The notes: a model not told the origin generated them from the letters alone. Counted from the first letter of the stretch, positions 10,308 through 20,940 are shown. The stretch: DNA of 31,365 nucleotides from Echinostoma caproni (GCA_900618425.1 UZAN01045769.1:1-31365); one strand, 5' to 3'. Translations and numbers: made by a program.

Positions 10308-10758
10308 TTATTTTTCGGCCGGTAACGAAAACACTCGTTCGCGATGCGACCTGCGTGGAACTCTTGGAAAATACTAATTCTACACGACTACTTACAAGTA
10401 ATTGTGAGTGGAAAATAAAAAAGAGATGAATGTCTTCCTTGCATTTGCAAGGAAGACCTGATCTGGTCAGCAGCTTCAATTTGATGGAACAAAATACTTA
10501 CTCTGTTTCCCTTAGGATCTGTCCAGACAAAAAATATCCGTCAAGCTCTGAGGACGACGTCTAAATAAAGTTGAATTGGGGATTTCGGTCACTGCAGATG
10601 TAAACTGGTTGGCAACGCTTTAATACATACGCCAAACATATAAGCGGATCGGAGTTCATAGCCCGGATGGGATCGCGCCACCTATGGACTCTATTCTGAG
10701 ATAACTTGAGTCTGCTGTTACCCAGTTTTGCTGTATATTTGACTGGACCAATTGAGGA
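10308..10758 (-). CDS. Candidate chain of very short exons, unknown protein
   Basis: Three short segments on the minus strand join in frame. (1) 10758-10722, after a fine CCCTTTTCATTCAG acceptor, ends at G|GTAACA. (2) 10560-10502, after TTCAACTTTATTTAG, encodes TSSSELDGYFLSGQILRET and ends at GA|GTAAGT, a near-perfect donor. (3) 10362-10308, after TATTTTCCAAG, completes a Glu codon and reads VPRRSHRERVFSLPAEK then TAA. Segment 2 is the best supported because both its sites are strong. Joining the three is an inference, and no start codon was found. Exons of 37-59 nt recall trematode micro-exon genes, but no signal peptide is visible. The intron between segments 2 and 3 contains a perfect 12-bp palindrome. 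Confidence 0.25.
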
Positions 10759-10858
10759 CTGAATGAAAAGGGAGTCTGGAGACTGATGACGATCAATCAC
10801 AAAAAGTAAAAAACACCTATCCCACACTACTACTTACAAGTAATCGTGATTTGAAAAT
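10380..10858. repeat. Direct-repeat pair of a short dispersed motif
   Basis: ACTACTTACAAGTAAT, followed by a TGTGA/CGTGA word and GAAAAT, occurs at about 10387-10415 and again at 10829-10857 in the same orientation. A weaker relative (CACTACTCGCAAATAAGTGT) is at 20324-20343. It is probably a fragment of a dispersed repeat. Confidence 0.5.
10432..10457. repeat. Perfect 12-bp inverted repeat with 2-nt loop
   Basis: GTCTTCCTTGCA (10432-10443), TT, then TGCAAGGAAGAC (10446-10457): every base of the arms pairs. It is not part of a wider inverted repeat that I can see. Confidence 0.9.
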
Positions 10859-10975
10859 GACTGAAACAGTATATCTCTTATGAACACGCAGTTTCCGCAC
10901 CTTCAAGTGTCATTATTTATAATGACCTCAGAGTAGAATAAGAAACTATGAGAAATCACAGGCATCAGGGTCTCT

Positions 10976-11224
10976 TCATGTATTGGGTTCCGCCAGAAAC
11001 AAAAATCCTTCCACGCACTTCTGATGTCTCTTAGTAAGACAAAACATCTTTCCAGTGTTTCTTTTGTCAGTCATTGGGATATGGACTTCATTGCTCTCAG
11101 GGTAGCTCGTTGTGGACGGAATTAAACCAAGACGATAATCCACTCTGCGATAACCCCAACCACTAGCGCGTGCTCTTCCGTTCAGCGAATGCACAGACTC
11201 CAACATAGCTTGAAAATGGCGCAA
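10976..11224 (-). CDS. Unrecognised open frame
   Basis: An 82-codon frame starts MRHFQAMLESVHSLNGRARA, contains LGLIPSTTSYPESNEVHIPM and ends FLFLAEPNT then TGA. Its amino-acid make-up is balanced and protein-like compared with most frames here, but no homology or splice sites were recognised. It could be a terminal exon, an element fragment, or chance. Confidence 0.2.
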   Translation of the reverse strand: MRHFQAMLESVHSLNGRARASGWGYRRVDYRLGLIPSTTSYPESNEVHIPMTDKRNTGKMFCLTKRHQKCVEGFLFLAEPNT

Positions 11225-13980
11225 TACGAATGCCGTGTGAAAAAGAAACTATTCTTATTTACAGAGTTTCAGCAAGAGGCACAAGTTTCCCTAGAGGGAA
11301 TAACAAGATCACGCAATGTGCGCCTTTTGGCTGGCTGGTCCCCATGTCGCAAGGCAGTTCGGATAAACCATCGCTCTGTTTACAAAATTTGGCTTTCACC
11401 ATCAAACCAAATCCCATCTTGCATTTTAGCACTTCACAATTTAAAAGTTATGCCTTACTTCATTATGTTTATTTCGCACTTGTCTAAAGCCAGACTATGT
11501 GCTAAGCAAATCATGGTACAATAATCTTTATGAAGAAGAGAAAGTTCCATGATTTGATTTTAGGCGGAATACTCTCTGGTAGTCCAGGCCAACGCGAATT
11601 TTCTTGAGGAATTCACAACCGGAGTCTTTGACTAGCCAAAGCCTGACCCACGGGGTAGGCAAGTGGTGTGCGAAAACCGTAATTCATTAGGGTCCGGTTT
11701 GCATTTCATCCCTTGAGAGGGATTAAACGTCCACGGCATTCAGTACACCGCCATGCGCAAGTGAGCCGGTGGCTACTGCCACTACCAGAGACGTGTGGGT
11801 GAGTGTGGTTCATACACCTATTCCGGGCTGGTTTTGAATGAAAGTTTTTAGCCCACTCCCTTAAGTGAACTTCCAGGGGTACACCAACCCACTTATAGCC
11901 CAAGATAATGACTTTTCGTCCTCGCATTTGGGTGGAAAAACTTTTCCTCTACGAGGAGGCAATGAGTAGGGCTTCCCCAGCGGAGGCAGTTTGAGACGCT
12001 TGGACTTATATGAGCATTTCGTGGAACGCAAGCGATGAGTGACTAGCCAAAACCCGTTGCATTACTCACCGACTATGACTGGCGAGGTGTGCGGTTGTTG
12101 TTTCCATCGAAATTTCCTTGTGAGGTAATGTGTATGTTTAGTTGTCCTTGTATCAAACGATCACCAGAGACTTTAATTGATAACTTTCGCGGATGGCATC
12201 AACGGTGATGCGGGACACAGAATTTCACGTTCGGCTAATTTTCTTCTGCGGTAGTGTGACATTCACGACATTGTTTTCGGTTTCTATTTTTATACCAACA
12301 TCAAATGGTCAAATTTTGACAACAATTGCTCCCTTCCACATAAACAGTGTTTCAGCAAACCTATCCAGTGACATGCGTACCACACACAGACTCCAGCCAT
12401 TTCGATCTACCGAGATCAATCAACTAAGCCAGTGTATGATAACGATTAACTAATGCTCCTTACCTCATCTCGGTACTGATTGGTCGAGTATCTAACTAGA
12501 CTCTTGCGGTGCTGTCTGTATAGTAGGGTTCGAATACGAATACTGCGTGTTCAACTGCAAAGCGTAGCGGTAATGTATTTGCAAATATGTTAGCAGTACC
12601 GGACCACTTCAGCGTATAGCCAATTATATCGAGGCCATGCTAAAAGTATCACCCAGTGACATAAGTGGTTGAAGAGAACAAGATTTTCTCATTGTACTAG
12701 TATATGTTGTAACATTTCCAAGTACAACTGGCTTTAGTTTTGTTCGACACACTGAACAGGCCGACTAACTGTCAGTGGAAATACACTAGAGAAAATAATA
12801 ATGATAATAATTGGTTCACAAAGATTATCAAAATCATTTACAATTGAAGATTAAAATGGAGTACACTTGCTACCATCGCCTTATTCCGAGTACACAGGTA
12901 GGATAGGGTGCAGATGAATTTTCACAAAGTTGAAATAATTGGTTGCGAAAGGGAAATTTGCCTGAGCTTTTCAATTACGAAACGATAGGCGATAACGCAT
13001 TTTATCTGTGTAAACACGGATTTGAGTTGGCCAACCCAGATTGTGTTTAGCCAAGGTGACTGATGCAGTGTAGTTGAGACTAAGACTTATTACAAATCAT
13101 TGTGGGACCAGTGGGATAGGAAGTGTGAAATGTATGAAAAATCAACACATTTAATTGCATTCACTATCGGACTATACGGGGGGGGGAGCTGAATTTGAGG
13201 AACAACGACGATAAATGAACAGTCTAAAAGGAAAGAAAATAAGAATGGGAACATCACAGCTGTTTGAAGCGATCCGGAATTATTGACTGAGGGTTGAGAT
13301 GAAGCTTTTCGAAACCTGGTGTTTTACGTTGTTTCTGTATGACAAGTGCTTGGGGTATTCAAAAGATTGTAGCTTTTGTAACATCCTACATTTTGAGAAA
13401 CAGTGACCGAGTGGTAGCGCTGACCAGAGGGGAGATATTCCGTTTTACCAGGGAGGGGGATGGGAGTAACTTCCCAGCCTGTGTGATTTCCTCTTTTTGG
13501 TTCAGTCATTTTGCAGCACACTGACGCAGCGTGTCAGTGAGTCCGATTTCTTGCAACAGGGAGCTCCATGGACCATGTAATTCTGCGATGGATGGGGGTC
13601 GGATGACTTTGGTTCAGTTTTGCGAATAAACCCTTGGGAAAGTGGGACCTTGACCTTACACTCGGTCGCCAACTTGCAGTCCCATCGACAAATCAGAGCC
13701 AGAGATAATGATCGGCCCTTGTCACAATCTCCAGCCAGCTAGAGAGGAGTATATGATGAGAAAATTGAGTTATACAAGTTGATAGGCAATCAAAGAATTC
13801 CTGGTAAATTCGAGATGAATTGTGCGATCCTGTGAGTAACAACGTCGAATGAAATAAATGAATATATAACGTAAATGTAATTATACTTCCTTTTTATTTA
13901 TTGAAAACACAAATGTACGGTTAACATTCAGAAGTGAGGGGCCGCGTCCGAACAAAGGCTGCCTGGGAAGACGGGCGGCG
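11225..13980. other. Unassigned region, including a GC-richer block at 11600-12110
   Basis: No supportable gene. 11600-12110 is richer in G+C than its surroundings and contains GACTAGCCAAA twice (about 11630 and 12040), so it is probably an old dispersed element. A plus frame at 12193-12453 begins with a hydrophobic stretch (FFCGSVTFTTLFSVSIFIP) that could pass for a signal peptide or membrane segment, but nothing else supports it. A hairpin CACTGAC / GTCAGTG lies near 13520-13540, and G9 near 13179. Confidence 0.35.
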
Positions 13981-13984
13981 GTGG

Positions 13985-14047
13985 AGCGGTTCGAACCCGG
14001 GACTCCCACGTCACTAGTTGGTGTCCTAACCACTTGACTAATATGAC
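13985..14047 (-). repeat. tRNA-like relic (A box and B box), SINE head
   Basis: On the minus strand TAGTCAAGTGGTTAGGA (A-box-like, 14040-14024) is followed by TCCCGGGTTCGAACC (B box GGTTCGAACC, 13997-13988). The spacing is that of a tRNA promoter, but the segment does not close into a sound cloverleaf with an acceptor stem, so it is called a tRNA-derived repeat and not a tRNA gene. No hammerhead core follows it. Confidence 0.55.
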
Positions 14048-14640
14048 TGAACGGAGTGGTTCGTTAAAGACACTTTCCTGTATGGTGAACACCCAGTGGA
14101 CTTTGTCGAAAGGTACAGTAATCCTAAGATTCTGAAAGAATCTGAATAAATGAAAAACAATCTTCATCAACCTCGGGTAATTCCTTTACGTCCGGATGCC
14201 AAATCATTTGATGCTGCAATGGCTACTACTTTGGTGGGATAGCTCATTATCAGATAAAAAGACGAAACAAGCATCGAAACATATACGAAGATAAACTATT
14301 CGGTCAGTAACGTAACTCTCCTTTGGTAAACTGGTGATCTCTTTGATTATTGCAAAACACGTGATGTGAACGAATCACTCACGCAAGCTGGTGACGAAAG
14401 CATGTTCCAAACTTGCATTCCGATAGCGAAACCATATTAATCAGGACACAGAAACCTTTCTTTATACAACTTCAACTTGCCTTTGCCGTGAACGCGTTGC
14501 TCGTTACATCTTATTCTAAAGGTAAAGTTAATTCCACACTTAAACCATTGTACTGTTCATTCATGTACTGATAATGTAAATTTAGTCCATTTTGCATCTA
14601 TGATCTAAAGAGTACAATGACTTCAAATGTGATAGAAATT

Positions 14641-14775
14641 TTTTGATGACTGACAGAACACGGAACAGTTGCTTCGTTTTGTTTGGGACTCGTCAGTAGG
14701 GCTCCTGTCATGACTCAAAATGCCAACCTTCGGGTCAGGAGTTGACACGCTTAGCCCCTAAGCTACATTGCCGAC
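14641..14775 (-). mobile_element. Second hammerhead SINE, different tRNA head (Sm-alpha-like)
   Basis: Minus strand: the tRNA-like A-box region TGTAGCTTAGGGGCTAAGC (14768-14750) is followed by ACTCCTGACCCGAAGG and a worn B box (TTTTGAGTC). About 25 bases on comes CTGACGA (14696-14690), GTCC, CAAACA, AAAC, then GAAGC where GAAAC is canonical. CTGACGAGTCCCAAA is the wording I remember for the 5' half of the Sm-alpha-type core. The outer part of stem I is still paired: TGACAG upstream of the core against CTGTCA at about 14657-14652. Stem II has lost two pairs (GG to AA), and the cleavage triplet is unclear (GTT or TTC), so the copy is probably dead. The head differs from that of copies A-D, so this is a separate subfamily. 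Confidence 0.6.
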
Positions 14776-15099
14776 GATCAACAATTTATGCGAACGGCTC
14801 AATCAATTAGCACGCCAGACCGAGTAATCGATAACGGGACTTGCAGCAACTAACTTATCAAAGGTAGTACGCTTGCCCCGGTCACCGGGCCAAGTGACAA
14901 TTCCGTGTTGGATATGAAGGGGTGATCGACGTTGGGTAAAACAACAGTACGTCCATCGATTTGAAGAACACTGAGACAGAAATAAATAAATAAGGTATTG
15001 ATTGTAAAAGACCGCCCAGTGCTTTGTAAACGGCGACTGAAATGTGCCATTTCTCTGGTGCCGTCACGAAGCATCCTTTTCATTTAAAGGACTGGTGTA

Positions 15100-15530
15100 C
15101 AGAGAACCGGTACTTTCTGTGTCTTGACTGCAAAACTTGGGATCTCCGAGTACATCATGATCAGCAATTATTTGCTTACTACCTGCGTTTTCTGTGCCTC
15201 AGTGCTCCCCCATGCTGGGAGCATCGCGTAGGGGTGGGAGGAGGTCAGACAATGTATTACGTTCAGATAGTCTTATGTTAGATAAAACCATCTCCTTACA
15301 CCGTTCGAATTGGTTTTGGCACCTTTTACAAATGCCTCAGTGCCGTCTGCCTTACCGGAATTTATTTGTAGACATTGAATCAGACTGGAAGAACAAACTA
15401 GTTGAGCAAGCTATGACGTGGCTCAGAGGGATCTGCGTTCAGATCTGGTCGTCGTTGGAGCTTCCCGGGTCCCAGGCTGGGGCCCTAAATATGCAGAATG
15501 TTGTTGGTTGGAGAACTTACGGAATGTGAT
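15100..15530 (+). pseudogene. Decayed 3' coding end of an RTE-like non-LTR retrotransposon
   Basis: Two plus-strand frames carry the C-terminal hallmarks of fluke RTE-type polyproteins. TWDLRVHHDQQLFAYYLRFL and WEHRV (about 15127-15231) match the family pattern 'tWplr.ed...l..fd.rcLr' and a following HRV word. After a frame shift, MPQCRLPYR, then W, then QAMTWLRG (15332-15430) match 'WlGHvlRMp..RlpRral.....W...rGGQ.mTW.r..k'. The downstream LPGSQAG stands where the family has 'RLPGWGPRD'. This is the region after the RT palm. Endonuclease and RT are not visible upstream, so the copy is 5'-truncated as well as frameshifted. Family assignment is from remembered consensus. Confidence 0.6.
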
Positions 15531-16040
15531 GCGAGCGCACTTATAAACGTTTTTAATTTCAAAAGAAGAAAAACGAACTAGAAATTTCGGTGTCCTAATC
15601 AATCCGCACGATTATTGTATTACTTCGGTTCAGCATGACGTAACTGGAGACTATTTCGTGTTATCAGTATTATTCATCCTAGTATTCGTTGAGGAACGCT
15701 GTAACCTTGGATTGTGTCATAAATTGTATGATAATCGTCAGAACAATCGGAACGGCTGATTGTTTATCACGTGGATTCTGTCATAAGAACCGGCTCCAGC
15801 AATCGCGGCACCCGGTGGACTCGCTTAGGGTTGAGACGGCCGAAGTTGAATAAAATGACGTTTCAGTGCTATGCGGTTATTCACATTCGCAATTTCTTTG
15901 CACTGTATATATCGATTATTATTCTAAAATCAATTCAGATCCTTCTTTATCTACCCTCTGTTCTGACTTGCTTAAAAATCAAGCATCGTGGAATTCTTTT
16001 TAGGGTATAGTTCAACAATCTTTCCACCTCTAATGCTTCC
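15531..16040. other. Unassigned sequence
   Basis: Nothing recognised. It follows the RTE-like fragment and may include its 3' tail. Confidence 0.35.
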
Positions 16041-16255
16041 TAAGTGCACAATTCAGTTCCGTTGGAATCTATGAGGTTTCCGTGAATGCTGGTATTTTCC
16101 AGTGTTCCATTTTTGAGCCCACCAGATTTAAATTGTGCATTAACAGTCTTCTGTCCAAAACATCTATTCAACTGCACTGATTGGCCGAGAACGCCATTAT
16201 TGATTGTTCTTTTTCTCCAATCAAAACCATTCAGGTCATCATCACCATCAGACAT
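16040..16255 (-). CDS. Unrecognised open frame, protein-like
   Basis: A 71-codon frame starts MSDGDDDLNGFDWRKRTINN and ends GNLIDSNGTELCT then TAG. It is polar, with acidic N-terminal residues and many Asn and Gly, and reads more like a real peptide than its neighbours. No domain, splice site or polyadenylation signal was recognised. A tRNA-like B box (GGTTCGAGCCC on the plus strand, about 16293-16303) lies just upstream, which would fit a repeat next to an exon but proves nothing. Confidence 0.25.
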   Translation of the reverse strand: MSDGDDDLNGFDWRKRTINNGVLGQSVQLNRCFGQKTVNAQFKSGGLKNGTLENTSIHGNLIDSNGTELCT

Positions 16256-16284
16256 TCATAAAATGTTCAAAATGTTGTTTGATA

Positions 16285-17410
16285 GACTGGAGGGTTCGAG
16301 CCCCACCGAGACTCCTGAACGTGTCACAATTTCACCATGAGACCCAATGTGCCAAGCAAAACTTTGATCAATTACCCTAGGCCTAGAGGTTCAATCAGTG
16401 GACCTCGGTGAATTCTAGATAAAGCTTGTCGTGGCAATCAGCTTACATGCTACAAGGTGGATGCCTTATGCTTCTGTAAGTTGCATGGGTGATTAGAATT
16501 TGAAAAAAAATCATAAAATGCCCAGGGATTCATTTACCACACCGATATTGAACTCAACCACCAGGGACTTTCTATTAACAATGTCTGTTTCAATGCTTTC
16601 TTTTCAGTCTCACTCTGACCCCCTCAAGTATATCCCCTATGTTCATTCCTAAAGATCCTTCTCTCTACCGCACTTTTCCATATTTTTCTCCTTTCTCATC
16701 GCTAATTATATTCTCGTTTGCACCCCGTCCAACACAAAAAGCTCCTTCATATCGGTTGAAATTCTCTTCTTTTGATACAAAACTCAGATCTTGTCAAAGC
16801 ATTGATACTACACCCACAGGGCCGGGGGCAGGGTGATTGAACCTCGGTGTTCTGCTTATCCTATTCATCGCCCGGAAGTTGTTTCATTATGTCTGTTCTA
16901 CCGTCATTATTTCGTTTTCCATTCGGTCAGACTCAATGCGACCCTTCCCTTCCCCATATCACCTCAGCTTCCAAGTTGACGACAGGTGTATGAAGTTTAT
17001 GTTTCCGAATTCCGCGCTTCTGTCTTCTTTGATGAACCCNCTTTTTGTATTCCCCGTCACACCCATGCTTTTTCTTTCTTGGAACGTATAATTCGCAGAT
17101 TGGCTCTTGAATAGACATTACCCTCACCCCGCCTATTCCACCTCGGTTACAATGTGTTGTTGAACATAACGTTTATCCTAAATGCTGTAAACTATTTCAT
17201 ATGGTGAGTACTATGTTGAATGACGGAAGTTCTGGATGCAACTATTGGTGTTTAAGGATTCTTCTAGCTGGAAGTGCTGCTTTTTGGTAGATGTTTTGTG
17301 GCCAGTGCGATGATATTATCTATTCGGGCTACGAAATCCTGCAACAAACACTGATAGCTGGTAGATGCCCGCCCCCTCCCGACACAAAGAAAACATAATT
17401 TTCTAATGCA
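16285..17410. other. Unassigned, pyrimidine-rich on the plus strand
   Basis: It begins with an isolated B-box-like GGTTCGAGCCC. 16600-17130 is rich in C and T on the plus strand and has no convincing frame. An N is at 17040. No gene seen. Confidence 0.35.
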
Positions 17411-17417
17411 TTTTTTG

Positions 17418-17592
17418 TGTAAATGAAGCGAGAGCTGAAAAGTTAGGGAACTCTGATCAGCTGTTTGCACCTGGTTGGGTCTTGTCAGCAGTGCGAATCC
17501 ATCGACCCGACTGGGGTTTGAACCTCGGATCTAATAAATAGAATGCAATAATCCCATACAGTCAATCATCGGGCAACTGATCAGACGGTGTT
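17418..17592 (-). mobile_element. tRNA-headed hammerhead SINE (copy C)
   Basis: Minus strand: a worn head with B-box-like GGTTCAAACCCC, the family word GATGGATTCGCACTG, then CTGACAA (17488-17482; two changes from CTGATGA), GACC, CAACCA, GGT, CAAAC for GAAAC, AGCTG, and ATC in place of GTC. The 3' tail AGCTCTCGCTTCATTTACAC ends near 17418. Stem II has GACC/GGT with a loop matching the family (CAACCA). The changed core bases should abolish cleavage. It abuts copy D head to head. Confidence 0.7.
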
Positions 17593-17594
17593 TG

Positions 17595-17725
17595 CGTTCT
17601 GCCTGTGACATCCCAAGTTCGATCCGCAATCGCATCAATGGTTTTGCACTGTTGATGAACCCCAACCAGGTACATAGAACTGTTCCTAACTTTACAATAC
17701 ACGCTTCGTTTACACGAAGAATTCA
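17595..17725 (+). mobile_element. Hammerhead SINE, head partly deleted (copy D)
   Basis: It begins within the head (CGTTCTGCCTGTGACATCCC, then the B-box relative AGTTCGATCC), so the A-box part is gone. The core reads TTGATGA (17652-17658, first C lost) after GCACTG. CCCCAACCAGGT keeps the family stem II/loop II wording, while the GAAAC box is lost. The tail ACGCTTCGTTTACACGAAGA runs into ATTC at 17724. Beyond the tail it continues with sequence also found beyond copy B. Confidence 0.65.
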
Positions 17726-19183
17726 TGTCATCAAATCAGATCCTCTTCTACTTTCATAAAACAGAATTGAATTACCCGTTCTAAGAAACAGTAACTGGTG
17801 ACTTGTATCTCTTTTTACTCCAGTCAAGTCTACCGATTGCAGTAGAAAAACAGGGTTAAAAATAACACACTCAGCCAAATTGTCTTTAGAAGTGGTTGAT
17901 CGTTGACAGGCGACAACTGAATTGAAAAAAACGAAACAAAAACTATATCCCACCAGAAGGACAAAATTAGGCACAAGTGGGTGTAAACTAATTTGTCTCG
18001 CGGTGATGTAACACAATACACATGGTGGTTGATAACGTGGAGATCGAGGTTGACAATGGTGCGCATCGCTTATGATTGGTCAATAACAGCAACAACAAAA
18101 ACAACAAAGTGGGCTCAAAGCAGGCTCCAGCGGTGTCATGTCACAAACTAAATCAAACCACATTCTGACAGCTCCTCCAAGAGTGCGAGTGCATTCTGCT
18201 GTTTTTTGTCGACATTCACCAAGATCGGTGTGTGTATAGGATGACAACAATAGGTAGGTGAGTAGCAGTGGTCGCAGTGCACATGCATAGTCTGCGTTAC
18301 GATACAAACGGACTCCTTCACTCACCCTATCAACCAAAAAAACAACAAAATTAGGTTCAAAAGTAACACACTCACATTAACAGGTATCAATTGTCTATGT
18401 ATAATTTGGCGTGAGTCAGGTGCTTCGGGTGTAACCGCTTTGTCTTGTTTGGTGGTCGAATTCGTGTCAGAAACAGTGCACAACATTCAGCTAGGTGAGC
18501 AGAACGTGTTTATCATGTTCATCATGACACGTACATGCAATCAGCCATGAGTTGGTGACAGTTAAAATGGTTATGGATGAGGTAGTATTGTTTGTATCAA
18601 GCGAGCCCATTTATTAGGGGGCGGAGGGGGGTTCAGAAAAAAAGTAGTTTTGTGTAAGTGGTGATAAATAAATATATGAAATGAGTGCAAGAGTACATTC
18701 GTACCGTCAGGTTTTAAAAATAGACAAATCAATGTGTGACGCAAACACTTGAATTCGGGAAAAAGCTATAATTCAGCGACGGAGAGAGAAAACGATCATT
18801 GTTGCAATTACTGTTGTGTTTATTTTTCCGACATTTATTCATCCAGTCCTCTGTGTTTTTAGGATAATAGAATCGTGATCTTTAACTGTAACTTTGAATT
18901 TATTGGTTACATACCGTGCCCGGTGGACAGTCAGTTTGCTGTTAACAAGCTCAAACGAGCAAACATCGTGCGGTTTCATTCACGTTCCACAGACTGCAAA
19001 CTACATTTATTAAAATTTTGAATAACCGCGTTTCACTTTGGTGAATTTCTTACACATACTTCATCGATTCGGGATTTCTGATCGCTTTAAAATTAACAAT
19101 AATAATAATAAGAAATTACACGTATCTTAGAAAGAATATTAAAGTGGAATATGGAAATTGATTTGGCCCGAGCATCCTTCATC

Positions 19184-19185
<2 letters not shown>
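17726..19185. other. Unassigned sequence
   Basis: 17726-17775 resembles the flank of copy B. The remainder has no recognised gene. The minus frames at 17723-18337 show no protein pattern. A G-rich run lies at 18618-18632. Confidence 0.35.

Positions 19186-19230
<45 letters not shown>
19186..19230. repeat. (CA)n microsatellite
   Basis: About 22 uninterrupted CA units. Confidence 0.97.
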
Positions 19231-19235
<5 letters not shown>

Positions 19236-19484
19236 ATACGCAGTTCATTCAGTCATTTGTGTACCCAGTGGACAACTAACTTGAGTTTCGCTTCATTTTG
19301 GGGAGCTCATGGATAGAAGTGGTCGTTTTTTCTCAATTGTCATCCCTACGAAGATGCTTCCATAAATTGTGAAAAGCAATATAACTGTCTTTAACCTTTT
19401 TGTCAGCTAACACACAAGCGGTATCACACAAACGTCTCTATCCCCTTTCGCGGTTCCCTTCACACACAGTCAACTATCAGTGAC

Positions 19485-19820
19485 ATCCTCGTTGTGAAAA
19501 CCTTTGTCGAAATAACAATGATCAAAAGGGCCTGTCCATTTACCCTTTGTGGGTTGCTAAACGCACTGTCGCAATCCAATCACACCAAGCCTATTTCCCT
19601 TAATAAGAAAGGCCTAATTCATGCTTTACTCAATGAGACCAACCCATTTGACAATGGAGATATGCACTATCAATTGAGAAACCTGTGTCCGGTGGTGGGT
19701 AATGGTGCTCGAGAAGCGGTAACGGTGTGGTATAACATGATTCTAAAAGTTATTTCATTGATAGGTGCATTTATGTACGTGTGCTCACGTGCCCTGCTAC
19801 AACATTCAATTACACAATGA
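19485..19820 (+). CDS. Unrecognised open frame, protein-like
   Basis: An open frame of about 110 codons contains FVEITMIKRACPFTLCGLLN, HTKPISLNKKGLIHALLNET and MHYQLRNLCPVV, then a hydrophobic end (MILKVISLIGAFMYVC). AACTATCAG just before it (ending about 19480) could be a splice acceptor, and GTAATG or GTAACG after NLCPVV could be donors. That would make an exon of about 200 bases. Not recognised. Confidence 0.25.
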   Translation: MLVVKTFVEITMIKRACPFTLCGLLNALSQSNHTKPISLNKKGLIHALLNETNPFDNGDMHYQLRNLCPVVGNGAREAVTVWYNMILKVISLIGAFMYVCSRALLQHSITQ

Positions 19821-20610
19821 ACTACTGTGCATTCTGACCCCGACTCTATGTTTGTCGTCTGATAACAGTCACCTCCCTCCAGTGTTGACTGTTTCTCAAC
19901 CGGGTNNNNGTCCCCATAACATTTCGCTGGTACCTGTGTTGCATTCGATTCATAGATGAGCACACGCATGTGCACGGATCGGAGGGAAACCATGTGCACA
20001 TCTAACTCTGAACCAGAGTTGGGTTCAGACTATGCAGAACTCCACGCTAATGATCTGTACATTTTTAGCTACTGATTGTGTTTACACAAGTGAAACTGTG
20101 AAAGTGAATTTGGCTCTTTGAGAGCCTGCCTAAATGGGATGTACAGGATTTCCTGATACACCTGTATATTCCATGAAAGGACCTGAAAAATAAGATGCAG
20201 TAGGACACGCTTACTATGCGGGAAGACCAGGATTTAAATCGCCTATAAATCTCGTTAAAAANGTCAGCTAGGATGAACGGAGATAGTGTGTGAGAATGAT
20301 GCCTGTTGGCTGCTCAACCCACACCACTACTCGCAAATAAGTGTAAGGTAAATGTGAACGTGAATACATCCCTCTGAGCGTCAAGATTTGTTTGTTGATT
20401 CGGGTATGTGAGTATGTGAGAGTTGTACAGAATGTCTTCACCACAGTCACATGATGCACCAGGGTAAGACGGCAGATAAAACAGGACGGAAACGAGGGCT
20501 GAACATGACCAGAGTCCTGTTTTACGCCTTATCGCTTTCCATCTGAAGCATTATATTCCGCTGTTAGTGTTATTCAAAATAGTAACTAAATGACTGAAAG
20601 CTGGACAACC
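19821..20610. other. Unassigned, with assembly Ns
   Basis: No gene recognised. NNNN is at 19906-19909 and N at 20262. The short dispersed motif related to 10387 and 10829 is at 20324-20343. Confidence 0.4.
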
Positions 20611-20647
20611 ATATATGTATATATATATATATATAATATATATAATA
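20611..20647. repeat. (TA)n microsatellite, left
   Basis: Alternating TA with few interruptions. Together with 20941-20982 it brackets about 290 bases of higher-complexity sequence. Confidence 0.9.
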
Positions 20648-20940
20648 AGTAGTATGTGAATGACTGGACAAAATTTCCATGGAACCACACAACCAGTTTC
20701 GCGGTTCTTGCCGGTTCGTCAGGCATGCGTATCCGGTAATCGTTCGTCAGTTCATTCATATACTTGTACCCAGGAAGTGTATTTCCGTCACAATAACCTT
20801 GTTTGCAACGCCGGGTGACCATTGGATAGACAGCTCTTTCAGAGCCAGTCCTATGGAGAATCAATGCTGTGGTTCGATGTTTTGTAGATGGATTAGATGC
20901 TACTAACCGCAACAAACGTGACTTGGTCTTATTTACAGAA
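20648..20940 (-). repeat. Higher-complexity insert between two TA tracts, probable dispersed repeat
   Basis: A minus-strand frame contains YRIRMPDEPARTAKLVVW, a wording I associate with a widespread fluke repeat. I cannot name the family. No gene is claimed. Confidence 0.35.

Noticed and set aside
12193..12453. Secreted or membrane protein with a hydrophobic start
   Set aside because: A short hydrophobic run in one AT-rich frame, with no splice support, no second feature and no recognised homology.
13985..14047. Functional tRNA gene
   Set aside because: A and B boxes are present but no complete cloverleaf or acceptor stem pairs, so it is a tRNA-derived relic.
16285..16375. Third hammerhead SINE after the B box GGTTCGAGCCC
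   Set aside because: CATGAGACCCAATG and GCAAAAC faintly recall the core, but CTGATGA is broken and no stems can be drawn.
20696..20722. Another hammerhead (CTGACGA ... GAAAC on the minus strand, 15 nt apart)
   Set aside because: The core words fit, but the base pair that should close stem II next to the core (10.1-11.1) is A/C, only a 3-bp CGG/CCG helix remains, and no stem I follows from a clear cleavage triplet. Probably coincidence within a repeat.
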